Source of the DNA: Umezawaea sp036375055
GTDB taxonomy: Bacteria > Actinomycetota > Actinomycetes > Mycobacteriales > Pseudonocardiaceae
DNA: 64,000 nt
NCBI RefSeq assembly: GCF_036375055.1
Contig: NZ_DASUSQ010000064.1
Span: 1-64,000 of the forward strand
Reading direction: 5' to 3'
The translations under genes and the position numbers were made by a program. Position 1 is the stretch's first letter. Every line of letters begins with the position of its first letter. The notes beneath the pieces were generated by a model. It saw only the letters and a list, made by a program, of their open reading frames with translations, did not search any database and had not been told where the DNA came from. Shown here one piece after another: positions 43,095 through 52,000 of this stretch.

Positions 43095-43834
43095 CCGTCC
43101 ACTTCATCGGTGCCGGACCCGGTGCCGCCGACCTGATCACCTTGCGCGGAGCCACGTTGATCGGCTCCTCACCGGTCTGCCTGTACGCGGGCGCCCTGGT
43201 GCCGGTCGAACTGCTGGACCACTGCCCCCCGGACGCACGGCTCGTCGACACGGCGAACCTGACGCTGGACCAGATCGTGGCGGAACTGGTGGCAGCCCAC
43301 CGGGCAGGCCAGGACGTGGCCCGCCTGCACTCCGGCGACCCGTCGGTGTTCAGCGCCATGGCCGAACAGATGCGCAGACTGGACGCCGAGGGCGTGCCGT
43401 ACGACGTGACGCCGGGTGTACCCGCCTTCGCCGCGGCGGCGGCATCGCTGAAGCGCGAACTGACCGTGCCGGGCGTCGGTCAGACGGTCGTGCTGACCCG
43501 AACCTCGGCCCGCGCCACCCCCATGCCACCCGGCGAGGACTTGACGACGCTGGGCGCACCGGGCGCGACGATGGTGCTGCACCTGGCCGTGCAGCGCATC
43601 GAGGAAGTGGTGGCGGAACTGGTGCCGAACTACGGCGCGGACTGCCCGGTAGCCGTGGTGGCCCGAGCGAGCAGGGACGACGAGATCGTCATTCGCGGAA
43701 TACTTTCGGATATCGCAAAAAAAGTGATCGAAGCAGAAGTAAAACGCACGGCGGTCATCGTGGTGGGCCGAGTCCTGGGCGCCACCCAATTCCTGGACAG
43801 CCACCTTTATTCAGCAGAACGCTGCCGCCCATGA
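43091..43834 (+). CDS. cobM: Precorrin-4 C11-methyltransferase
   Basis: SAM-dependent methyltransferase of 247 aa of the corrin/porphyrin type. The N-terminus VHFIGAGPGAADLITLRGAT is the family P-loop-like start. Further motifs are RLHSGDPSVFSAMAEQMRRL and DVTPGVPAFAAAAASLKREL. It follows cobL with a 4-nt overlap. The last 60 bp use less GC than the rest of the gene. The product goes to precorrin-5, the next methylation being at C1. Confidence 0.95.
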   Translation: MTVHFIGAGPGAADLITLRGATLIGSSPVCLYAGALVPVELLDHCPPDARLVDTANLTLDQIVAELVAAHRAGQDVARLHSGDPSVFSAMAEQMRRLDAEGVPYDVTPGVPAFAAAAASLKRELTVPGVGQTVVLTRTSARATPMPPGEDLTTLGAPGATMVLHLAVQRIEEVVAELVPNYGADCPVAVVARASRDDEIVIRGILSDIAKKVIEAEVKRTAVIVVGRVLGATQFLDSHLYSAERCRP

Positions 43835-44420
43835 CAAGAAATCCGAACACCATTCCGGAAGCGCCGCCCTAACCGAACTAGCTGCGGACCAGCGAGGCAG
43901 TGCCCGGTCGGGACCCACGCAGCCGGGCTGTCCCTGACCCGGCTCCTGGGCTGGCCGGCCTGGTCTTCGCCGGGATGGAGGGGTGGTGCCTTGTCTGGAC
44001 TGGCTGAACCGGGCTCTCTCCGGCCCGGCCCTCGGACCGGCTGGCCTGGTCTTTCCCTGGACCGGCGGGGCACTGCCTTGTCTGGACCCACTGTGCCGGG
44101 CTTTCCCCGACCCGGCTCCGGACTGGCCGGCCTGGTCTTCGCCGGGACTGGAGGGGCACTGCCCTGTCCGGACCCACTGAATCCGGCCCTCCCCAACCCG
44201 GCCCCCGGACCGGCTGGCCTGCTCTTCCTCGACCTGCCCCCCGAACCGGCTGGCCTGCTCTTCCCCAACCTGCCCCCGGACCGGCTGACCTGGTCTTTCC
44301 CCCCCCGTCCGCTGAACCCGGCCCTCCCCCGACCCACTGAACCCACCCCGGCCCCCAGGCCCCACCAGAACCGCCCCAACCGGACCCGCACGTCCCCGCG
44401 CGAGCCCGGCCGGGCAGCGA
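43835..44420. other. Intergenic region dominated by the tandem repeat
   Basis: The 586 bp between cobM and the small secreted protein gene (minus strand) consist mainly of the tandem repeat at 43915-44350. Open frames over 100 codons exist on both strands but have Gly/Pro/Arg-only composition and no ribosome site, so I call no gene. Confidence 0.65.
43915..44350. repeat. GC-rich tandem repeat, period 86-87 bp then 35-36 bp
   Basis: A core GGCCTGGTCTT-like element with flanks recurs at 43957, 44043, 44129 and 44216 (steps of 86, 86 and 87 bp), then at 44252 and 44287 (steps of 36 and 35). Each long unit contains CCCGGC, GGACYGGCYGGCCTGGTCTT and CCTTGTCTGGACCCACTG-like segments with point changes. 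The steps are mostly not multiples of three, so the long open frames here do not keep the repeat in phase, and I read the array as non-coding. Confidence 0.8.
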
Positions 44421-44798
44421 TCAGCAGTGGAAGATCGAGCCACCGTTGACGAGCAGGCTGTCCTTGATCCAGCCCTGCTTGCCCGTCACCGTGTTCCTGA
44501 TGTGGGACCACGTCCCGCCGTCGCCCTCGGTGTAGCAGTGCAGGTCCAGCACGTGCGATGCCTGCGCCTGGCCCACCGAGGTGCAGTTCGTGCCCGTCCC
44601 GGTGCGGGTGTTCGCCGCACCGGTGCTCTGGTCGGTGCCGCCGTCCTTGTCGCTCCAGTTGTTGTTCGGGCAGGCGGCCCGGACCGACACCCCCGCCCCC
44701 GGCTCGTCCGGCGCGGCGAGCGCCGATGGTGCGAGGGACACGAGCGCCCCCACGAGGACAGCGGTGGCAGCGGCAATGGATGTGATGGTGTTACGCAT
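44421..44798 (-). CDS. Small secreted SH3-like protein
   Basis: Exported protein of 125 aa starting at the ATG at 44798 with GAGGAA about 7 nt upstream. The signal peptide ends ALAAP (about residue 29). The mature part has four cysteines (ACPNN, NCTS, LHCY, FHC) and a C-terminal segment THV-like: HCYTEGDGGTWSHIRN, then GKQGWIKDSLLV, typical of small bacterial SH3 domains in secreted actinobacterial proteins. It probably binds wall polymer or another protein. It is divergent from cobK and unlikely to be part of cobalamin synthesis. Confidence 0.82.
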   Translation of the reverse strand: MRNTITSIAAATAVLVGALVSLAPSALAAPDEPGAGVSVRAACPNNNWSDKDGGTDQSTGAANTRTGTGTNCTSVGQAQASHVLDLHCYTEGDGGTWSHIRNTVTGKQGWIKDSLLVNGGSIFHC

Positions 44799-44950
44799 AA
44801 CATTCCTCCCCTAGACCCCAGTTTCCGAGGAGGCTTTGTGATCATTTATCGCGAATCCCCCGATTCGCTCCTCCCCAGGTGATAAAGACGGTATCCGTCG
44901 GTGTTTATTGGTGTCAATCACTCGATAGTGCGGTGCCGGAGTTCGACGAA

Positions 44951-44956
44951 TACCAT
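44951..44956 (+). promoter_or_regulatory. Probable -10 box of cobK, leaderless
   Basis: TACCAT (TAnnnT form) ends 6 bp before the GTG start at 44963, and no ribosome site is present. The -35 is weak (GTGCGG at 17 bp). Confidence 0.4.
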
Positions 44957-44962
44957 GAACGC

Positions 44963-45682
44963 GTGATCCTGATTCTCGGCGGCACCGGTGAGGCGCGGCG
45001 CCTGGCGGCCCGCCTCCCCGGTCGGGTGGTCTCCTCGCTGGCCGGTCGGGTCACCGATCCCCGGCTGCCCGAGGGCGAGGTGCGGATCGGGGGGTTCGGC
45101 GGGGTCGGCGGGCTGGTGGAGTGGTTGCGCGTCAACGACGTCACGGCCGTCGTCGACGCCACGCACCCGTTCGCCGCGACCATGACCGCGCACGCCGTCG
45201 AGGCCACCGCGCTCGCCGGGGTGCCGCTGCTGGTGCTGCGCCGCCCCGGCTGGACGGCGCGACCCGGTGACGACTGGCGGTGGGTGGACTCGCTGGAGGA
45301 GGCCGCCGCGACCCTGCCGGGCGAACGGGTGTTCCTCACGACCGGGCGTCAGGACATCGGGGTGTTCGCCGGGGTCGACCGCTGGTTCCTCGCCCGCTCG
45401 GTCGAACCACCGGAACCCCCTGTGCCGCACCGGCTTCACGTCCTGCTCGACCGAGGCCCGTTCACCGTGGACGGTGAGGTCGCCCTGATGCGGCGGCACG
45501 CGGTCGACGTGCTCGTCACCAAGGACAGCGGTGGGGACCAGACGGCAGCGAAGCTGGTCGCCGCACGACGGCTGGGCATCCCCGTGGTGGTCGTGCGCCG
45601 CCCGCCGCCGCCCGCCGCGCCGACCGTGGACTCGGTCGACGCGGCGGTGGAGTGGGTCAGGCGGGGTAGCGGCGGGGCGTGA
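44963..45682 (+). CDS. cobK: Precorrin-6A reductase
   Basis: NADPH-dependent reductase of 239 aa converting precorrin-6A to precorrin-6B. The GTG at 44963 gives the family start ILILGGTGEARRLA; the frame extends 28 codons upstream without a ribosome site. Later motifs are VVDATHPFAATMTAHAVEAT (substrate/NADPH region, about 70-89), RVFLTTGRQDIGVFA and DVLVTKDSGGDQTAAKLVAA. Length is normal. In mycobacteria cobK, cobM and cobL are adjacent; here the repeat array and a secreted-protein gene separate them. It overlaps the convergent cobIJ by 26 bp at the 3' end. Confidence 0.94.
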   Translation: MILILGGTGEARRLAARLPGRVVSSLAGRVTDPRLPEGEVRIGGFGGVGGLVEWLRVNDVTAVVDATHPFAATMTAHAVEATALAGVPLLVLRRPGWTARPGDDWRWVDSLEEAAATLPGERVFLTTGRQDIGVFAGVDRWFLARSVEPPEPPVPHRLHVLLDRGPFTVDGEVALMRRHAVDVLVTKDSGGDQTAAKLVAARRLGIPVVVVRRPPPPAAPTVDSVDAAVEWVRRGSGGA

Positions 45683-47120
45683 AGACCTGGCCGCTGCCGG
45701 TGGTCCTCGTCGTCGTGGAGCCGATCAGCAGCAGGCAGCGCATGTCCACCTCGGTCGGGTCCAGGTCGGCCAGGCGCACGACCCGGACGTCCTCCTGCTG
45801 CCCGCCGACGTCCCGGCCGATCACCACGGGGGTGTCGGGGGAGCGGTGGGCCAGCAGGAGGTCCCTGGCCGCCTCCACCTGCCACGTGCGGGTGCGCGAC
45901 GCGGGGTTGTAGACCGCCAGCACGAGGTCCGCCCTCGCGGCGGCCTCCAGCCTGCCCGCGATGACCTCCCACGGCTTGAGCCGGTCCGACAGGGACAGCA
46001 CGCAGTAGTCGTGGCCCAGCGGCGCGCCGACCCGGCTGGCCACGGCGTGCGCGGCCGTCAGACCGGGCAGCACGCGCACCGGCACCGAGGAGAACTGCTC
46101 CTCGTCACCGACCTCCAGGACGGCGCTCGCCATCGCGAACACACCGGGGTCGCCGGAGGACACGACGACGACCCGCGACCCGGACTTGGCCAGGTCCAGC
46201 GCGAACGCGGCGCGCTCGGCCTCCACCCTGTTGTCCGACGGGTGCTTGCGCTGGTGCGGGTTCGGCGGCACGCGGTCCAGGTACGGCCCGTAGCCGATCA
46301 GGTCGTCGGCCGACGCCAGCGCGGTGCGCGCCTCCGGGGTCAGCCACTCCGGCCCGGCCGGACCGAGACCCACCACGACGACCTCGCCGACCGCGGCGCG
46401 CTCGCGGTGCGGGACCCTGCTCGGCAGCACGGCGAGCGAGAAGTACGGCACGGTGTCCGGGTCCACTTCGGACAGTGCCGCGGTCCGCTCCCGGCCGGTG
46501 GTGGCGCGCTCGACGTACCAGGCGTCGTCCAGCCGCCCGGCCGACTCCAGAGCCGTGCGCACGTTCTTGAACGTGCGGCCCAGCTTCATGACCGCCGCCG
46601 AGTCCGTGTGGGCCAAGCGGTCGGCGAGCACCTCCGCGGGCAGCGTGCCGGGCAGGATCGTCAGCACCTCGTCGCGCTCCACCAGCGGCCTGCCGAGCAC
46701 CGCCGACCCCGCGCTGACCGACGTCACGCCGGGCACCACCTCGGTCGGGTACCGGTCGGCCAACCGCTTGTGCAGGTGCATGTAGGAGCCGTAGAAGAAC
46801 GGGTCGCCCGCCGCCAGCACGACCACGTCGCGGCCCGCGTCCAGGTGGGCGGCCAGCCGCGCGGCGCACTCCGCGTAGAACTGGTCTATCTCGCCCTGGT
46901 AGTCGTCGGTGTCCTCGGTGGTGACCGGGTACACCAGCTGCTCCTCGATCTGGTCGCCGCGCAGGTAGGGCGCGGCGGTCGACCTGGCGATGCTGCGGCC
47001 GTGCCGCGCGCTGTGGAACACGACCACGTCGGCCGCGCCGATCAGCCTGGCCGCCTTGACCGTGACCAGTTCCGGGTCGCCGGGGCCGACCCCGACGCCG
47101 TACAGCCTGCCCGTCGTCAT
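45657..47120 (-). CDS. cobIJ: Fused precorrin-2 C20- and precorrin-3B C17-methyltransferase
   Basis: Bifunctional SAM methyltransferase of 487 aa. The CobI half (1-240) opens GRLYGVGVGPGDPELVTVKA and has VVLAAGDPFFYGSYMHLHKR and VVPGVTSVSAGSAVLGRPLV. The CobJ half (about 248-487) has VVVVGLGPAGPEWLTPEART, VVVVSSGDPGVFAMASAVLE and LAVYNPASRTRTWQ. CobG acts between the two steps, and the three genes cobG-cobH-cobIJ are on the same strand with 4-nt overlaps. The same fusion is known in mycobacteria (Rv2066). It starts at the ATG at 47120 inside the cobH stop. Confidence 0.95.
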   Translation of the reverse strand: MTTGRLYGVGVGPGDPELVTVKAARLIGAADVVVFHSARHGRSIARSTAAPYLRGDQIEEQLVYPVTTEDTDDYQGEIDQFYAECAARLAAHLDAGRDVVVLAAGDPFFYGSYMHLHKRLADRYPTEVVPGVTSVSAGSAVLGRPLVERDEVLTILPGTLPAEVLADRLAHTDSAAVMKLGRTFKNVRTALESAGRLDDAWYVERATTGRERTAALSEVDPDTVPYFSLAVLPSRVPHRERAAVGEVVVVGLGPAGPEWLTPEARTALASADDLIGYGPYLDRVPPNPHQRKHPSDNRVEAERAAFALDLAKSGSRVVVVSSGDPGVFAMASAVLEVGDEEQFSSVPVRVLPGLTAAHAVASRVGAPLGHDYCVLSLSDRLKPWEVIAGRLEAAARADLVLAVYNPASRTRTWQVEAARDLLLAHRSPDTPVVIGRDVGGQQEDVRVVRLADLDPTEVDMRCLLLIGSTTTRTTGSGQVFTPRRYPA

Positions 47121-47743
47121 TCTTCCTCGCTCGCGATCGCGTTGACGGCCGCGGCGGTGATGGCGCTGCCGCCCCGCCGCCCGCGCACGACCAGGTACTC
47201 CAGGCCCAGCTCGTTGGCGGCCAGCGCGTCCTTCGACTCGACGGCCCCGATGAAGCCCACCGGGATGCCGAGCACGGCCGCGGGTTTCGGCGCTCCCGCC
47301 TCGATCATCTCCAGCAGCCGGAACAGCGACGTCGGCGCGTTGCCGATGGCGACGACCGAGCCTTCGAGGTGGTCGCGCCACAGCTCCATCGCCGCCGCGC
47401 TGCGCGTGGTCTCCAGCCGGGCGGCCAGGTGCGGCACGCGGGCGTCGCCGAGCGTGCACAGCACCTCGTTGTCCGCGGGCAGCCGCCGCCGGGTGATGCC
47501 CGCCGCGACCATCGTGGCGTCGCACAGCACCGGGGCGCCCGCCAGCAGCGCGGCACGGGCGTCCGCGACGACGTTCGGCGAGTAGCCGATGTCGCCGACC
47601 AGGTCGACCATGCCGCAGGCGTGGATCATCCGGACCGCCACGCGCGAGACGTCCGCCGGTAACCCGCCGAGGTCCGCCTCGGCGCGGATCGTGGCGAACG
47701 ACCGGCGGTAGATCTCGGCGCCGTCCTGGATGTAGCTCGTCAA
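47117..47743 (-). CDS. cobH: Precorrin-8X methylmutase
   Basis: Moves the C11 methyl group to C12 to give hydrogenobyrinate. It has 208 aa from a TTG start at 47743, overlapping the cobG stop as TTGA with GGAG a few bases upstream; no ATG or GTG fits. Motifs: YIQDGAEIYRRSFATIRAEA (about 4-23), RMIHACGMVDLVGDI with the catalytic histidine (near 43), and GIPVGFIGAVESKDALA. Length is typical. Context with cobG and cobIJ confirms the assignment. Confidence 0.94.
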   Translation of the reverse strand: MTSYIQDGAEIYRRSFATIRAEADLGGLPADVSRVAVRMIHACGMVDLVGDIGYSPNVVADARAALLAGAPVLCDATMVAAGITRRRLPADNEVLCTLGDARVPHLAARLETTRSAAAMELWRDHLEGSVVAIGNAPTSLFRLLEMIEAGAPKPAAVLGIPVGFIGAVESKDALAANELGLEYLVVRGRRGGSAITAAAVNAIASEEE

Positions 47744-48771
47744 CTCGTCTCCTCGTAGCCGTCGCCGGTCGCGACGAACTCGATCACGTCTCCGGACGGT
47801 CGTCCGCAGCGTCGTGCGCAGCCCGCCCAGTGCACCGGTCGGGTGTGGGGCGTGCCGAGCCAGTCCCGCGCGTCGGCGCGGACGTCGGCCAGCGACTTCG
47901 CGCAGCCCGGCCGCCCCGTGCAGGCCGTCACGCCGTGCCAGGGCGAATCGGGCTCGGTGATCAGCCCGAGCCCGGTGAGGTCGGGTGCGCCGGGCAGCAC
48001 CAGGCCGCGCCACGGCGTGAGCCGGACCCCCGTGCCGAGGTCTGCGAGGGCGGCTGCCTGGTGGGCGTCGAGGCGGCCGAGCGGAGCGCCCACGACGAAC
48101 CGGTCGCCCGCGGGGCCGGGGAGCGGGGGAGCCGTCGTGATCGTGAGGCGCTCATCGGTCGGGGTGCCGAGGGCCGCGACGATGCGGGCCACGAGGTCGG
48201 GCACCTCGGCCAGCCGCCACGCGCTGCCGCGGTCGGCGGCGAAGATCCGGGCGGCCTCGACCACGGCGGCCACGGGGTCGGCGGGGCGCAGGCCGGTGTC
48301 CTCCCCGGCGAGCAGCAGGGCGTCGTCCACCAGACCCACGTCACCGCCCAGACCGGCCACCTCCGCGCCGACCGTGACCAGGAAGCGGCCGGGGAGCTCG
48401 GCGAGTTCCGGAGTGGCGCAGATCGCGCTGTCGAGGCGGTCGACGGTCGGTTGGGTGTCGTCCGAGAGGGGCGCGGCAATGATGTTGCGCACACGTTCGT
48501 GGGTCAGGGAGGGCAGCAGGCCCGCCGCGGCCATGCGGTCGCCCAGTTCGAACTGGGCCCCCCGAGCAAGACCGCGGATCTGGAAGTTGGCCCTGGAGGT
48601 CAGTTCGAGCTGCCCGTCGCCCAGGTCCGCCGAAGCGGCCACGATGGCCCTGAACTGGCCTTTCGTCAGTGTGCCGCCGGGTACGCGGATGCGCGCGAGG
48701 CCGCCGTCCGCCGCGGGGTGCACGTCGATCGCGCCTGGACAGGCGTCGGCGTGGGTTCGCTCCTTCGGCAC
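47740..48771 (-). CDS. cobG: Precorrin-3B synthase
   Basis: Iron-sulfur oxygenase of 343 aa related to sulfite/nitrite reductases that makes precorrin-3B in the oxygen-dependent pathway. The GTG at 48771 gives CPGAIDVHPAADGGLARIRV near the N-terminus; earlier starts would run into the riboswitch region. Cysteines of the 4Fe-4S cluster are in ACTGRPGCAKS and GCARRCGRP. LTSRANFQIRGL is the nitrite-reductase-like segment. A -10-like TAGCAT ends 7 bp before the GTG, so the transcript may be leaderless. Its presence marks the aerobic route, since anaerobic producers lack CobG. Confidence 0.92.
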   Translation of the reverse strand: MPKERTHADACPGAIDVHPAADGGLARIRVPGGTLTKGQFRAIVAASADLGDGQLELTSRANFQIRGLARGAQFELGDRMAAAGLLPSLTHERVRNIIAAPLSDDTQPTVDRLDSAICATPELAELPGRFLVTVGAEVAGLGGDVGLVDDALLLAGEDTGLRPADPVAAVVEAARIFAADRGSAWRLAEVPDLVARIVAALGTPTDERLTITTAPPLPGPAGDRFVVGAPLGRLDAHQAAALADLGTGVRLTPWRGLVLPGAPDLTGLGLITEPDSPWHGVTACTGRPGCAKSLADVRADARDWLGTPHTRPVHWAGCARRCGRPSGDVIEFVATGDGYEETS

Positions 48772-48778
48772 GCGCCGG

Positions 48779-48784
48779 ATGCTA
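48779..48784 (-). promoter_or_regulatory. Probable -10 box of the cobG operon, leaderless
   Basis: TAGCAT on the minus strand, 7 bp before the GTG of cobG. The -35 region (ACGTCC) is weak. There is no ribosome site before cobG. Confidence 0.4.
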
Positions 48785-48803
48785 CGGGACGTCCGGGAGG
48801 GGG

Positions 48804-48856
48804 ACGTGCGGTGCTTTTTCCCGCACGTTCGTCGACGGGGTGCGGGTGTCCCGCAC
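48804..48856. promoter_or_regulatory. Two hairpins between cobG promoter and riboswitch
   Basis: ACGTGCGG/CCGCACGT (48804-48811 with 48821-48828, loop containing T5) and GTGCGGG/CCCGCAC (48840-48846 with 48850-48856). All four arms share GTGCGG or CCGCAC, so they could also pair in other combinations. Either transcription insulation or regulation is possible. Confidence 0.45.
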
Positions 48857-48859
48857 ATC

Positions 48860-48968
48860 TCTGTACTGTCAGGCCGAACGGCGAAGCAGCGAGGAAGTCG
48901 GTGCGAATCCGACGCGGTCCCGCCACTGTCACCGGAGTGATCCGGGAGCCAGGAACTCCGCTCCGCCG
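48860..48968 (+). ncRNA. Cobalamin riboswitch upstream of cobN
   Basis: The conserved core is clear: GTGCGAATCCGACGCGGTCC at about 48901-48920, the B12-box segment CCCGCCACTGTCACC at about 48919-48933, and GGGAGCCAGGAACTCC near 48943-48958. It ends about 45 bp before the cobN GTG, leaving room for a ribosome-site sequester. Adenosylcobalamin binding would lower cobN expression. It is oriented with cobN only; cobG runs the other way. Confidence 0.9.
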
Positions 48969-49012
48969 TGTGCCGACGACTTGGGGCGAGGACCCCGGAG
49001 TGGAGCTTTCGC

Positions 49013-52000
49013 GTGATCCTGCTGCTGTCGACCTCCGACACCGACCTGCTGTCCGCACGGGCCAGCGGTGCCGACTACCGGCTCGCCAACCCGTCGCGCC
49101 TGGGCGTCGAGGACCTGCCCGAGCTGGTCGAGGGCGCCGACGTCGTCGTCGTGCGCATCCTCGGTGGCCGTCGCATGTGGGAGGAGGGCCTGGACGCGGT
49201 CCTGGCCGGTCCGCGCCCGGTGGTCGTGCTCGGTGGCGAGCAGAACCCCGACGCGCCGCTGATGGAGCTGTCCACGGTGCCCGGCGGCGTGTGCGCGGAG
49301 GCCCACGCGTACCTCGCGCACGGCGGTGCGGCGAACCTCGCGGAGCTGCACAACTTCCTCTCCGACACGATCCTGCTGACCGGCAACGGCTTCGCGCCGC
49401 CGGTCCCGGCACCCAACTGGGGGCTGCTCGACCGGCCCGAGCCGACGACGGACGGGCCGACCGTCGCGGTGCTGTACTACCGCGCCCACCACGTGGCCGG
49501 GAACGTCGCGTTCGTGCACGCCCTGTGCGACCAGATCGAGGCCAAGGGCGGTCGGGCGCTGCCGGTGTACTGCTCGTCGCTGCGCACGGCCGAGGCCGAG
49601 CTGCTGGCCGTGCTGGGCACCGCGGACACGCTGGTCGTCACGGTGCTGGCGGCGGGCGGCAGCAAGCCCGCCACCGTGGGCGCGGGCGGCGAGGACGAGG
49701 CGTGGGACGTGGGCGCGCTGGCCGCGCTGGACGTGCCGATCCTCCAGGGCCTGTGCCTCACCAGCAGCCGCGCGGCGTGGGACGAGAACGACGACGGCCT
49801 GTCGCCGCTGGACACCGCGACCCAGGTCGCGATCCCGGAGTTCGACGGCCGGATCATCACGGTTCCGTTCTCCTTCAAGGAGGTCGACGAGGACGGCCTG
49901 ACGGTCTACGTCGCCGACCCGGAGCGCGCGGCGCGGGTCGCCGGTATCGCGCTGGGGCACGCCCGGCTGCGCCACACCCCGCCGTCGGAGCGGAAGATCG
50001 CGGTGATGCTGTCGGCGTACCCGACGAAGCACTCGCGCATCGGCAACGCGGTCGGGCTGGACACCCCGGCCAGCGTCGTGCGGCTGCTGACCGCGCTGCG
50101 CGAGCGGGGCTACGACATCGGCGCGCCCGGTGAACTCCCCGGCGTGGAGCAGCTCGACGGGGACGCCCTGATCCACGCGCTGATCGCGGCCGGTGGGCAG
50201 GACCCGGACTGGCTGACCGAGGAGCAGTTCACCGGCAACCCGGTGCGGATGACCGCGGCGCGGTACCGCGAGTTCTTCGCGACCCTGCCGGAGGACACCC
50301 GCGCGGAGGTGGAGCAGCACTGGGGGCAGGCGCCCGGTGAGCTGTTCGTCGACCGCTCGCACGACGCCGACGGGGAGATCGTGCTCGCGGCGCTGCGGGC
50401 CGGGAACGTCGTCGTCATGGTCCAGCCGCCGCGCGGCTTCGGGGAGAACCCGATCGCGATCTACCACGACCCCGACCTGCCGCCGAGCCACCACTACCTG
50501 GCCGCCTACCGCTGGCTGGCCGACGACTTCGGCGCGCACGCCGTCGTGCACGTCGGCAAGCACGGCAACCTGGAGTGGCTGCCCGGCAAGACCGTGGGCA
50601 TGTCGGCGGGCTGCGGGACCGACGCGGCCCTGGGCGACCTGCCGCTGATCTACCCGTTCCTGGTGAACGACCCCGGCGAGGGCACGCAGGCCAAGCGCCG
50701 CGCCCACGCGACGCTCGTGGACCACATGGTCCCGCCGATGGCGCGCGCCGACAGCTACGGCGACATCGCCCGGCTGGAGCAGCTGCTGGACGAGCACGGC
50801 AACATCGCCGCGATGGACCCGGCGAAGCTGCCCGCCATCAGGGCCCAGATCTGGACCCTGATCCAGGCCGCGAAGCTCGACCACGACCTCGGGCTGGAGG
50901 ACCGCCCGCACGACGCCGAGTTCGACGAGTTCATCCTCCACGTCGACGGCTGGCTGTGCGAGATCAAGGACGTCCAGATCCGCGACGGCCTGCACGTCCT
51001 CGGTGAGGCCCCCACCGGGGACGCCCGCGTGGGGCTGGTGCTGGCGATGCTCCAGGCGAAGCAGATGTGGGCCGGGCAGGTGGCCGCGCTGCCGGGGCTG
51101 CGGGAGGCGTTGGGGCTCAACGAGGACGGGTCGGAGTCGCGGACCACCACCGACGACGTCGAGACCACCGCGCGGGCGCTCGTGCAGGGCATGGAGGACG
51201 CGGGCTGGGCGCGGGAGGCCGCGCGCGGGCTGACGGGGTCCGAGCAGGTGGCCCGGATCCTGGAGTTCGCCGCCGACGAGATCGTGCCCCGGCTGGCGCG
51301 CACCACCGACGAGATGACGAACGTCCTGCACGCGCTGGACGGCGGCTACGTGCCCGCGGGCCCGTCGGGGTCGCCGCTGCGCGGCCTGGTCAACGTGCTG
51401 CCCACGGGGCGGAACTTCTACTCGGTCGACCCGAAGGCCATCCCGTCGAGGCTGGCGTGGGAGACCGGGCAGGCGATGGCCGAGTCGCTGCTGGCCCGCT
51501 ACCGCGAGGAGACCGGCGAGTGGCCGCCGTCGGTGGGCCTGTCGGTGTGGGGGACGTCGGCCATGCGCACCTCCGGCGACGACATCGCCGAGGTGTTCGC
51601 GCTCATGGGCGTCCGTCCGGTGTGGGACGACCAGTCCCGCCGGGTGACCGGGCTGGAGCCCGTCCCGCTGGAGGAGCTGGACCGGCCGCGCATCGACGTG
51701 ACGGTCCGGATCAGCGGGTTCTTCCGGGACGCCTTCCCGCACGTCGTGGCCATGCTGGACGACGCGGTGCGGCTGGTGGCGGCGCTGGACGAGCCCGCAG
51801 AGGCCAACTTCGTCCGCGCCCACGCCCAGGCCGACCTCGCCGAGCACGGCGACGCGCGCCGGGCCACCATGCGGATCTTCGGGAGCAAGCCGGGCGCGTA
51901 CGGGGCCGGGCTGCTGCCGTTGATCGACAGCCGGAACTGGCGCGACGACGCCGATCTGGCCGAGGTGTACGCGGTGTGGGGCGGGTACGCGTACGGGCGC

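Noticed and set aside
43807..44511. Minus-strand frames of 210-234 codons across the tandem repeat
   Set aside because: Gly/Pro/Arg/Ser composition and an 86-bp period that changes frame between copies argue against a protein.
48860..48968. tRNA-like GTGCGAATCCGAC element
   Set aside because: It is part of the cobalamin riboswitch core; no cloverleaf or acceptor stem can be drawn.
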